Assembly: GCA_037954235.1 (NCBI GenBank)
Contig: JBBMOA010000007.1
Span: 31,256,832 to 31,320,831 of the forward strand
DNA from: Aulostomus chinensis
Lineage: Eukaryota; Chordata; Actinopteri; Syngnathiformes; Aulostomidae
Direction: 5' to 3'
DNA: 64,000 bases
Part shown: positions 11,701 through 23,700 of the stretch, in pieces
Layout of the letters: each line of letters opens with the position of its first letter
How positions within the stretch are numbered: position 1 is the first letter of the stretch
The notes under the pieces: generated by a model
Told to the model about the DNA's origin: nothing
Databases searched by the model: none
What the model saw: only the letters and a program-made list of their open reading frames with translations
Translations under genes and position numbers: made by a program

Positions 11701-14700
11701 GGGTCTAGTTGTGGGCTTGTCGGCACATATTTATGGAGCCACCCGTAAGTGTTTTAACATTTTAACATGAATCCAGTGGGGGTGGGGGGTGGTCCACGAA
11801 TACCTGAACTGGATAAAAAAAAGCTTGTTGCTGTTAGTAATAACTGAGTTTTAACTTTTTGTGTCCAGCTTTAAAAAGAATGTACTAACAGTTAGACATC
11901 AAGTGTCAGGTGTCAAATTCCACATAAATATGTTAAATAATGAGCTTTCCTGTATCAGCTCTTCTTCTCTGCTTGCCCCCATTGCAAATTGCTATCACCA
12001 TCTCTTAGTACTGTGCTGGCCACAATCCTAAGCCTCAGTCCTGTCATTACAAAAATGTTTTACTTTGTCTTCTCTTCCTTGCTGCTTGGGGCATCACTTT
12101 GCACATGTCATATGACAAACTGTAATGCCACAACAGTTTTGTCGTGTGTCAGTTCTGCTGTTAATCTCTGTTCTACTGCTGTTGACAGGTTGCGAGTGTA
12201 ACATGGAGGGTTCCCTTGGACCTTCCTGCAGTAAAATAGGTGGAATCTGTGAATGCAAACCTAATGTGATTGGCCGCTGCTGTGATACATGTGCACCTCT
12301 GACCTTTGACTTTGGTTTCGATGGCTGCAAATGTAAGAAACTAGCACAGGACACAGGAACTTCCTCCTACAGCTGCAAACATTTGATACTCTGTCCATGC
12401 CGATTTTGTTCCCTGCAGCATGTGAGTGTGACCCCCAGGGCTCAGTGTCACAGCAGTGTGACCCAGTCGGAGGTCAGTGTGCTTGTCGTTCAGAAGTCAC
12501 AGGCCGTCGCTGTGATCGCTGTCAGGTGGGATTCTGGGCTTTCCCTGTCTGTCAGCCATGTGAATGCAACGGACTGTCGGAAACTTGTGATGAACAAAGT
12601 GGAGAGTGTCTGAGCTGCAGGGAAGATGCTACCGGACCACACTGTGACAGGTGGTACCACTAAACACTCTAATGAAAAGTACCAAAGATCCAGGAAAACT
12701 CCACCTCCTCATTGTGACTGGTGGTCCTGTAGAGTAGTGGCAAGTGAAACATTGGGAACATGCAATTGGAGCACAAAAAATTAGATCATAAAGATATATT
12801 ACTTTTTTATGTAGATCTGCTAATGCAGGGGTGCCCAACCATTTTTGAACCAAGATCTACACTTAAAGTTGTCAGTCTGCTGAGATCTGCCACTCCTGTT
12901 TCAGCATTGCAAACATACACACAAATACACACACACGTACACACACAACCACATGCACACACAAACACACGCACACACATATAAAAAAAAAAAAAAAAAC
13001 ACACACACAAAATAGAGAACTAAACCAAAGTATGGCCAAATAAGAGGTCATTATCCAAGTAAGACAAGTGGAAATAAATGTACATTTGCCCCTTAGTGGG
13101 CCTTCAGGCTCTGAAATGAGGCAGCTAGTTTCTCATCGTCAGAGCACCAGTTGCAGGTTGATAGGTGTTCATCAGTTATTGTGGATCTGTACTTGGACTT
13201 AACAGTTTCCATATGGGAGAAAGCAGACTCACACTAACGGGTCAATTCACAAAGGCCTGTCAGCTTCAAAACACATCTTCTGAGGTAGGTTGCAATTTTA
13301 TTCCACCAGGGGGTCCCAGAACTCTATATTAATGGATACTTCTGCTCTGGATTTGTCATTTGTTTGTCCCAATATAATCTGGTTTTAGAAGCCTTCCCCC
13401 TTGAGTTTATGACATGGAAAAATATAATATGGCTGAAAAAAGGAATGTCTCTGATCTGATTAATCTAGTTGATTCTTGACAATTATCACAAGCAGCCGTG
13501 AAACACATTCACAAGAAGTTACCTGCTTGAGATTGAGTCAGAATGCATCACCATTGAAATACACTTGAAAAAAAATCAGAATTCTGCTCTGATGACTCAC
13601 ACCTGTGCTATTGATGCAGGTGTGTGGATGGTTACTATGGTAACCCCATCACCAGACAGCCCTGCAAGCCATGTCTATGTCCAGATGTTCAGAGTAGCGG
13701 AAGATTCTTTGCCACTTCTTGCCAATATGATCCCAAATCCCTCAGTCTGGCCTGTGAATGCAGGAAAGGGCACACAGGTAAGAGCTACCTCTGATCTCTT
13801 TCTCTATTTTCTTTTTTCTTAACTCATCTGAATTAAGGTTTATTCAGGTGAGTTCAAGGGAGCGCAGGTGTGTTTAGGTGAGCTCAGGTGAGTTCAGGTA
13901 TGTTTAGGTTAGCTCAGGTGAGTTCTGATTTATTCAGGAAATTTCAGGTTTATTCAGGAATTTTCAGATATTTTCAGGCTAATTTGGATGAGTTCAGGTT
14001 TTGTTTTGTGGTTTTAAGGTCCACGCTGTGACAGATGCAGCCCTGGTTTCTTTGGTGACTTGATGTTGCCAGGCAGTCGTTGTGAGCAATGCTCCTGCAG
14101 TAACAACATTGACCCAGATGACCGCCACGCCTGTAACAGCCTGACAGGAGAATGTCTGCACTGCCTCCACAACACTATGGGACCAAGCTGCCAATACTGC
14201 AAACCTGGTTACTATGGCAATGCCCTGGAGCAGGACTGCAGAGGTAATGTGAATTGACTTAACTGTAGAAAGGAACATTTTGTGACTGACCATAGTATAT
14301 TTGTGATGTATTTCCTAGAATGCTCCTGTGATCGGCGAGGCACTGAGGTGTTTCAGTGTCCTCTTGGAAGTCCCTGTTTCTGTGACAGGACGAGTGGCCA
14401 GTGTCCCTGCAGGAGGGGTGTGGTGGGTGTCCTCTGTGATGAATGTGAGGATGGATACTGGAACCTAGATGGAACATCGGGCTGTCAACCCTGCAGCTGT
14501 GACCCCGTCAATTCTTTCTCTAATGCTTGCAACAAGGTCAACTAATTTCAGAGAAGCACATCATGACACTGTTCTGTTGTAAATGTTGGTGCCATCCCAT
14601 CTCTTCACATTTACCTCATGTTCACCTGAATTGTGGTGTGATGTCACTGAGATGAAACATGAATGTCAACGAGAACTTTTTAGGTTCAGTTGTTTCATTT

Positions 14701-17700
14701 CACATCCAAAAGTAAAGTTGCGAATAGCTGTGGAGAGTCCCTAGCGCTGAACCTCATGAGGATTCTTAATACTTTGTGAGTCAATAATCAGATGATGACC
14801 ATGTTGGCTACCAACTCGTGTGTGATGACACTGACTCTCAAGGTGTGACAAACCCTGCCATTGATGGGACGAAAGATGGAGAGCAGTTCTCAGATGGGAG
14901 TTGCCCTCAAGGCTCAGTGTCCGGACCCTAAGTGAATGGGTAGAAGTAAACAAGAGCTGCACATTCTAGACCAGATGTCTAATTGTGATTATTTCAAATG
15001 ATAATCCAAAATTATTTATGACATTAGAGGAAATGCGAGTTTTTTCGCCACTATTCTCATTTGCATTGAAAATTCATTCTAATGTTGATGGTGTGACTGT
15101 GGGGATCTGAATCAAAGCCATATTCTCTTAAGTTTGTTGAACATGATGTTTAGGCAAGATGCCTTTGCAGTACCTCAGTGTTTTATATAAACAGACTGAT
15201 TTGGAATGACCCATATTGCAATTGCAATGAAATTTTAATCAATTGTGCTGCGCTACAGTATAGAAGATGAAATGTCCATCAGAACCTCAAGTCCAACTGC
15301 TTTAGTACAAAATAATGACCAAGGTTACTGAGACTGCCATCTTGTATCCAGGTGTCTGGCAAGTGTCCCTGTCATCCTGAGTTTGGAGGCAGACAGTGTG
15401 ACGAATGTGGAGAAAATCATTTTGGGAATCCGGACCTGCAGTGTATCTGTGAGTGAAAACATTTGACCTCTTAGTGCACCACAAGTTTATGTCCTTTAGT
15501 TCAATCTCAGTGTATCTTGTCCTCAGCTTGTGACTGTAACTTGGATGGAACCCTGCGTCCTTCATGTGATTCTGAAACTGGTGAATGCATGTGTCGGATT
15601 GGTGTCACTGGAATCTTCTGTGACGAGTGTGCCCCTGGTTTCGACTTAACATTCCCGGCCTGTGAGGAGTGCCACACCTGCACCAGCCTCTGGGCTGAAA
15701 GTGTCACTGATGTCCAGCGAGCTGCTCAGAGGATGAGAACCTTCATCCCTCACCATAGTGATGACTTACAGCCTGGAAACAATCACAGCTGGCAACAGAT
15801 GCTAGACATGCACACCAAGCTGGAAGGTCTCACCAACCTGACGTTGCTCTCCCCACTGAAGTTGGAGACAGTGGAGAAACTGTATCTAAAAATGGGGTAT
15901 GTTCTTTAGGTAGTCTGTTTTTACTGAATCCATTTTTTGTCTTTTCCCCATCTTTCTCTCTTTTTCTGGGAGGATCATGCTATTCCCCCTAGCCTTTGAT
16001 TGACTAAGGGAGGCATTAGTGCAATAATTAGGATGCAGACTCTCATTTTTTTCCCATGTGGAGACACAGCCAACTGTCTACACAGCTCAACCACGCCGTT
16101 TGCAACATGGGGAACCTAATGAAGGGCCCCCATGTTGCTGTGTAGTGTAATAGACCACTGCATTACCTGAATGTCCTTCTGGTCATTTCTTAAAGGGTTC
16201 AGTATGTAGCTAATATGAATAAGCTAGTGCCTCATATTTCACAGTCCGAGGCAACAGGGAGCAGTGGCTTCAAATAAGGTTGGAATGACCACCTCCATTG
16301 TAAGAAAGAGGGGGAATGGTCCAATCTCCGGGGCAGAAGTTGTTGAGCCAGCGAAGCCACTCCGGGGTAGCAGAGCTCCGGGGGTGGATGAGATCAGCCC
16401 TGGGTATCTCAAGGCTCTGGATGTTGTGGGGCTGTCTTGGTTGACACGTCTCTGCAACATTGCGCGGATATCGGGGGCGGTGCCTTTGGAGTGGCAGACC
16501 AGGGTGGTGGTCTCCATCTTTAAGAGAGGAGACCAGAGGGGTGTTCCAGCTCTCGGGGGATCACACTGCTCAGCCTCCCTGGAACGGTCTACACCAGGGT
16601 ACTGGAGAGGAGGGTCAGGGCGGTAGTCGAACCTCAGATCGAGGAGGAGTTGTGTGGTTTCCGTCCCGGCCGTGGAACCATGGATCAGCTCTCCACCCTC
16701 GCTAGGGTGCTGCAGGTGGCATGGGAGTTTGCCCAACCAGTCCACATATGTTTTGTTGATCTGGAGAAGGCTTATGACCGTGTTCCCAGGAGCACCTGTG
16801 GGGGGTACTCAGGGAGAATGGGGTGGATGGCCCCTTACAAAGGGCCGTTCAGTCTTTTTATCAGAGGAGTGAGAGTCTGGTTTGCGTTGTTGGCAGTAAG
16901 TCGGAGCACCATCCAGCACCATTCCCAGGGACTCTCGAAAGGGTGGGTACTCTGAACTGCTGTTCGGCTCATAAGCGCAGACAACAGTCAGGACTCGTTC
17001 CCTGACCCGAAGGCGCAGGGAAGCAACCCTCTTGTCCACCATGTAAACCCCAACGTACAGGCAAAGAGTCTGGGGGCTATCAAAAATCCCACCCTGGCCC
17101 GCTATCTATCTGTCTACACATACAGTATATAAAAGTTGTTAGAGAAATAAATACTTCCAAAAGTAGAAAGTACCTGAATATTCTACTTAAGTGCAGTAAC
17201 AAAGTATTTGTATTCCGTAACTTGCCATCTCCGACATGATTCAAACAACATCAAGAAACATTGCCCCCTCATTACATTGCACGGTACTGTGGAGCAGTTG
17301 CCCAAGTTGAGTATAAAACATGCTGTTTGATTTGTCACCAAAATCATGAAATCATCTTTCTTCTGTAATAATGATGATTTGAAACCTGGTTATTTTACAT
17401 TTAAATTTGAGGCCTTTGGCTCTTTTTTCACCTGGACGGTCTCACACCAATATGAACTTAATTTTTTGATGATAACCTATGGTTTATTGATTTGGAACCT
17501 CTTCATACATTGTCAGGAAGCTGAGAGACTATGTTGACCCAAACAAGATTGTGATCAACCCAACGCCACTCCTCAGTGCTGAAATCAACGATATTCATCA
17601 TAATTTCCAGAAGCTGTTGAAAAACTTGAAGGAGAAACTTGCAAAGGGTCCCGAAGATGATGAAGATGAGGACCCAGAAGGTACAGAGGTGTTCTCCTTG

Positions 17701-20700
17701 ATTTCATTTCACCTCTCTCCACTTCTCCTTATGTGGTTCATGTTCAGATGGGGGTGCTTTTGAATAGTCAGTTTATCTCAGAGGAGTTCTATCTGAGTCC
17801 TGTGACTGAGAGGTGTCTGTGTAGCGGCCATGATCGGAGCGGCTGGAACTCTCTAGAACTCTCAGGAAGGAGCTCAAGCTTCCTCTGTTAGCTCTTCTGT
17901 TAGCATCGATAAACCAGAGTGTCTTCCTGCTGTTGTTAACATTTCCATGTTTCTTACATTCTGTGTTATAAACTGTTGTCTTGTCTGTACCAACATCTCC
18001 TGCACGTCTGTCCTTCCTGGGTGAGGGATCCTCCTCCCCTCCTCACCCTGAGGTTTCTCCCATTTTTCCCTGTTAAAGGTTTTCTATGGAGTTTCTCCTC
18101 AGTCGATGTGAGGCTCTGAGGGCAGAGGATGTTCTTATGATGCCATGTGAAGCCCTTTCAGACAAACTGTTTGTAAAAATGGGCTCTACAAATAAAATTG
18201 CCTTGCCTTGCCAGTTGGCCCAATTCCTTGCTTCAGCAGCTCTGACAGTGATGCACCACTCAACTGTTCACCACAACAATCAATCAGCACCGTCAGATAT
18301 GTTTTAGTCTTCAGGGAGGATTTGTTCTTCCGGTTTGATTGAACAGCGCCAACAAATTAAAGCTGCAGTTCTCGTTCTACTGCTCATGTCCAAGAACATC
18401 TGCTGTTGCTTGCATGGACACGTGTAGAAGGACTTTAGCAGCCTCTCTGGTCCTGACATGACATCAGCCACCAGGAACCAATCAACTGTTAGGAGGACGG
18501 CTGCTGGGCGGTGTGTCAGAGGTGTCAATCATCATGAATATTGAGGCTGCCTGGAGCTGCTGGATCCTCTTGCTGCTGCACACGTTTCCTACATACATGA
18601 AGATTATAGACGAGTTGATCTCTTATCACCTGCTAGCACGCTGCTGCGCTTCAACTCTCAGCTATGCTAGCAACATATCGATATTACCATGGCAACCAGC
18701 GAATGCTGCCACTGAGAAAGATGCTATGATGTCATACGAGATTTGTAGAATTACACACGTCAATTGTTTCCTGCAGTAATAACTGGGATAGATATAACTG
18801 ACAAAAGGGAGAGCAAACATTCTCAGTGTGACATCATTTCCTGTCACCTTTGTGATTGACAGTTGTTATTTCAAGTTCAGCCTCAGGATTGGAGTTTTAC
18901 TTTCTCTACAATTAAAGTGAAGAATCTAATAGGGCCTTTCTGTAGTCCACCAGAACGCTTTAGTTTTATGACTTTGGTTAGTGAGAGCAGTCAGATTCTC
19001 TCAGAACCGCTGGCACTCTACTGTCTCCTCATGAATTCTCATATCCATGGAGGAGGAGATGAGAGGGGCTTTTTGAACACACCCTCTTCTTCTTCTTCTG
19101 TGCTTCAGAACTGATGGGTGAGATCCAGAAGCTTCATGAAGTTTTCCTGTCATATGAAAAGAGGGCAATGAATGCTACTAATGCCCTGGAGGACTCCATG
19201 GACATTAGACAACATGTGAAAGACAAACTGAGCATGTGCAGCAGCAGTGGTGACATGTCACCTCTTGAGATGAAGATCAAAGCTCTTAGTGGGGTCGACT
19301 TGAACAGAAAGGTGAGCCTTCCCTTGCAGTCACATGGTTATTAAGGAGAACCTGATATTGATTCCCACACTTTGATTGGTTTCAGTCTTCCAAAACTTTC
19401 CAAACATGGGGCTTTTATATATAAATGGCTACAAAGGAGACAGAAAGGGGCAGACGTGGATGTCACATGTGTTTCACTTGTTACAGCCTCACAATGACAA
19501 AGATGAGAGAACTGCTCTTAACTGGGTGAGGCAGGTGTGGAATATAATGTGAAGCCACTCAGACAGAATGTTTGCCTCCTCTCACACTTCCTGTATCATC
19601 TTATGTAGTGTTATGCCCATGAAGTATTCATTGAGATCCACCTGTGTCTGTAGCAGTGAAACTCATGGCTGAGGTGCTGTGCTGATGACATCAGTGATGG
19701 TAGTTAGAACTTTCACCTGATTGCGCCATTGACTGAATTAGCCCAAAGGCAAAAGAATAGAATTATTCATTTTTTTTAAGTTGAATGTTAGAACTTCAGA
19801 TCACTGTTGAGTTAGTTGGCACCTGACCACTCTATCAAGCACATAACTGAAGATGGTGTTTCTCTCTGAGGCAGATCTGTGGAGGACCAGGAGCAGAAGA
19901 CTGTTCTGGGTGTGGTGGTGCACTCTGTCGTCTGTCTCTGGGACGACGGAAGTGTGGAGGTCTGAACTGTGACGGCATCCTTCCTCTCAGTCTAAACGCT
20001 TCTAAGACAGCAGAACGAGTGGGAAACCAGCTCTCCTCACTCCCACACAGACTCCAGGAGTCCAGAAACAAGGCAGGTTTTCACTGGGAGCACTGGTTTT
20101 GGACTGGTGTATAAAACCAGTGAATCTCCACCTTCTTTGAAATGATATCATGCTGACTCTATGAATACATGAACTTGACTTTAATATAAGTTTCTTTTGG
20201 TTCATCAGATCACTGATACCAAACAAATGGCTCAGGACACCAAAGGCCTGACCAAACACCTCCTGGAGCGCATCAACAACAACATGAGCACCTTTGAAAG
20301 AGACAAGAGCAAAACCAAGGAGCTCATCCAACGTGTCAAAGACCACCTGATGGGTCTGTATCAGATCGACATGAGACATTCACTCCTTTGCACATGTTCA
20401 AGTCACATCATTTTTTCTTCCTGTCCCAAGTAAAGCAGCAAATGTGAACTAATTTTTGGATTTCCATCTTATGTCAGGCTTTGAGATCCAGCATTGTTTA
20501 TCAGTGGTAGGGTTTCTCAACCTCTGACAAGTGACAGGAAGTTGAAAACAAAGTGACAGGAAGTTGAAAACAAAGTGACAGGCAGTTGAAAACAAAGTGA
20601 CAGGAAGTTGAAAACAAAGTGACAGGAAGTTGAAAACATGCCATGCTGTCACTACAGCCAGCAAAAATATGTTCAGCAACTTCCTTGAGTCTCTTAGTGG

Positions 20701-23700
20701 ACAGGCTCCACCCACTGATGTTTGGTTGGTTGGATGAAAGCAAGCGTTGCCTCCTTCAACAAGCTGACATGAAAAAGTCGAGAGTTCACTAGGAAGCTTG
20801 TGTCATATATATTTGCTTGTTTTTTTTCCTAAATCAGGTCCTTGTTACCATGACTTGTAAAAAGGGACTATTTTGGTAATAAGACCCATTGTCAGATATT
20901 TCCTGTTACAGCATTTCTCAGGTAACAAGCTTTGTTTTATATCAGCATTGACTCGTCCCACCCAGGTAATGAGAAAAACCCGCCTTTAAAGATTCATGAC
21001 ATACTCTCCCTAAAGTCACATGCCTGGCAACACAAGTAGTGTAGATTCATCTCCAGATTTGATTTTTTTTTTTAATCTGCCCAGGGACCACCCATGCCAA
21101 TTAGCTTTTATTTAATTCAGATGCTGCAATTTCTTTCAATTATGTATTCCCCAGGTAAAAATAGATCATTTATTCATAATTGGGAATGTTCTTCAATCAA
21201 GACTCAGTGACAAAGTTCTTGATTCAACAGATGAAATGGTTCTTCCTTGGGACATTGAGAAAATGGCACAAGCAGTACTGGACATCAAGCTGCCGCAGTC
21301 ACCTGATCAGATTCGCTCCATGATCACCAACATCAACGGTCTGCTGACCAATGTCACCAACTTCCAGGGTGACCTGAAGGACCTGGAGGAACATGCCAAG
21401 ACTAGCAAAGACCTGCTTCAACAAGCCAGAGAGCTTAGGTTAGTGGAAACATTCAACTTTGACCAAAACACTGACGGTAACTCAGCATTTGTTCAACTAT
21501 GACACCTTTATACACTGAATATTTGCTTTATGTTACACTGAGTTTCAGTTGAGATTCATTGTGCAAATAATTGTAAATGCACCTTTTTTGTTTTTTTATT
21601 TTGTGTTTAGGTCTCAAAACCCAGAGTTTAGGTCTTGTGATTTGATTTAAAGATTGAAGACTTACTTCAAACTGGCAGTACAAGGACTTAGTGCTACGTC
21701 TGCTATAGATCACCTGAGAAGATTCCAGCTGACCTTTCTGGGGGACCAGTAAAGCACGAACTTGCTCACTCTCTGAAAAACTCATTCTCTGTTGTTTTCC
21801 TTTATTCAGGGGCCAACTGAATAACATTGATGTGACGGAGATAAGCAGAGACATATATGTTGCAGAGAAAGCTCAGGACAAAGCCAATGATGACTTGGAG
21901 ACAGCCAGCCAATCCAGAGACATTGCCAAAGACATACTCCAACAAGTAGAGATAAAAATTTATCTCATGGAGCAACAGTCGATGTGATGTCAGCATTTAA
22001 ACATGTTTTTGTCCTCAGATGAATGACACACTGGACGATGTTGATTCAAAGCTGGGGAGACGTCAGCAGGAAAAGATGTTGAACAACATTGAATCCCTGA
22101 AGAGGAAAAGTGAAGACAACCGAGAGCAGGCCAGAGAGGCCAGAGAGGCTGCAGAATCAGCCTCAAGCGAAGCTGCTGGGACACAGGCGGTCAGTTGGAA
22201 TTATAAGAACATCATGGACCATCTTAGGTGCCACCTTGGGCCCCTTAATGCCCGCTATCATTGGGACAAATATATTTAGGAATGCAGTAACTATCTGCCT
22301 TACCACAGGATGTTCACACCAATTTCTTTTGTAATGATTCCTGAAACAATCACCTACAGACAAATAAATTCGTTTTTTTTCTTTACAAAAAGTCCTAGGT
22401 TATGTTGTAGTGTGACCTTAAAAATAACCAAAATGCAGAACTTTCTTAATGTCTTTGAAAGGCTTGGGTAACCCATGAGCTTTACAGAGCCTTTAGAGAA
22501 TATTACCAAAGAATGGTACTTAGTACTTGTGTTAACTCTTTCCCTGCCACTGGCGAGATTTTCTGGAAATTGGTGTTATGTCTGTCATGTGGTAGTGGGC
22601 CCTGCTGCACAGATTGAAACAGAATACTACATGAAGTATTTCAAAACCAAGTGAACAAGAGGCCCAGCAACCAGAGGACTCAGCAAATAGATGGATGTTG
22701 TGGTTCTCCTGGGGGCCTTTGGTGCTGCACCAGGCCCACATAGAAGCCCTTTAGAGGGTCAAAGGAGGAGGGTGGGTATTTTAGAGGTGAACTACTTTAC
22801 TACTGTCATTGTCTACAATCAAACTAACCAGATGGGAGTGAGGAAAAACCCTCAACGCAAATTAATATAAATGTCAAATCAACTTTAAAAACTTTTTTTT
22901 CATAATTTATTCAGAGGAAAGTCACTGAAATGGCCCTGAGCTTATTCACACCTGAAGCTGTACAGTACATCTTCTGCCACTGGAACAGTCAAGGTCAGGG
23001 GTCATGCTCAGGGGCATCTTATACCCCTTTCACACTGCAACAAAAACGTGGGTCAACATGGGTTTTTCGGCACTCTGAAAGGGTCGACTCGGCATTTTGA
23101 CCCGCATCAACCGACCCTCCAAGCGACCCGGGTGTTTAGCGGCTCGGCTCGGCTCGCCTGCAGTGTGAAAAAGGCAACCCGCATCATCTCAGGTTTCCTG
23201 CGACCTTCCTGTCTCATCCTGATTTTGTTACTGTGCCGCCTGTCAGGCTTCACCTGTAGCTTCTCCGGCTCCCTTCCAGACGAGCCAAAAACTCCATCCT
23301 CCTTCACTGCGCTCGGACATTTTCCAATCTGTGCTGAGTTTGTTTGCTTTGCAAAAGAGACAACATTGCAATGCACGCAACAACAACGCTAACGTTTGAC
23401 TCGGCGATGTCCACAATGTCGTTTGTTCACCTCTTTATGTGAAATGATGACGTTGTCAGCGCGATGACGTACGAGAGAGAAAAAAACAGGCATGCAGCCC
23501 TCACAGCGGGACTTCAGACCCGGGTCTTCTGGAAGCTTGAATGCGCCCTGATGCCGAGCAAATGTGGGTCCAAAAACCCACACTGACACGCATTTTTCAG
23601 TGTAAAGGGGTATTAGTGGTGGTAATAATGGTGAGGCCAGCTTCATCACTCTTCCTACCTGAGGTTACCCTGCTGGTTCAGGGGATTGAACTGGCGACCC

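Noticed and set aside
16264..16955. Host gene with FRPGRGTMDQL and EKAYDRVP motifs
   Set aside because: These are reverse-transcriptase motifs of a dead LINE; the frame is broken and sits in a lamb4 intron.
20073..20080. Using the GT at 20077 as a normal donor for the lamb4 knob exon
   Set aside because: It would leave phase 1 and give a stop right after the junction with 20209, whereas the GC donor at 20073 keeps frame.
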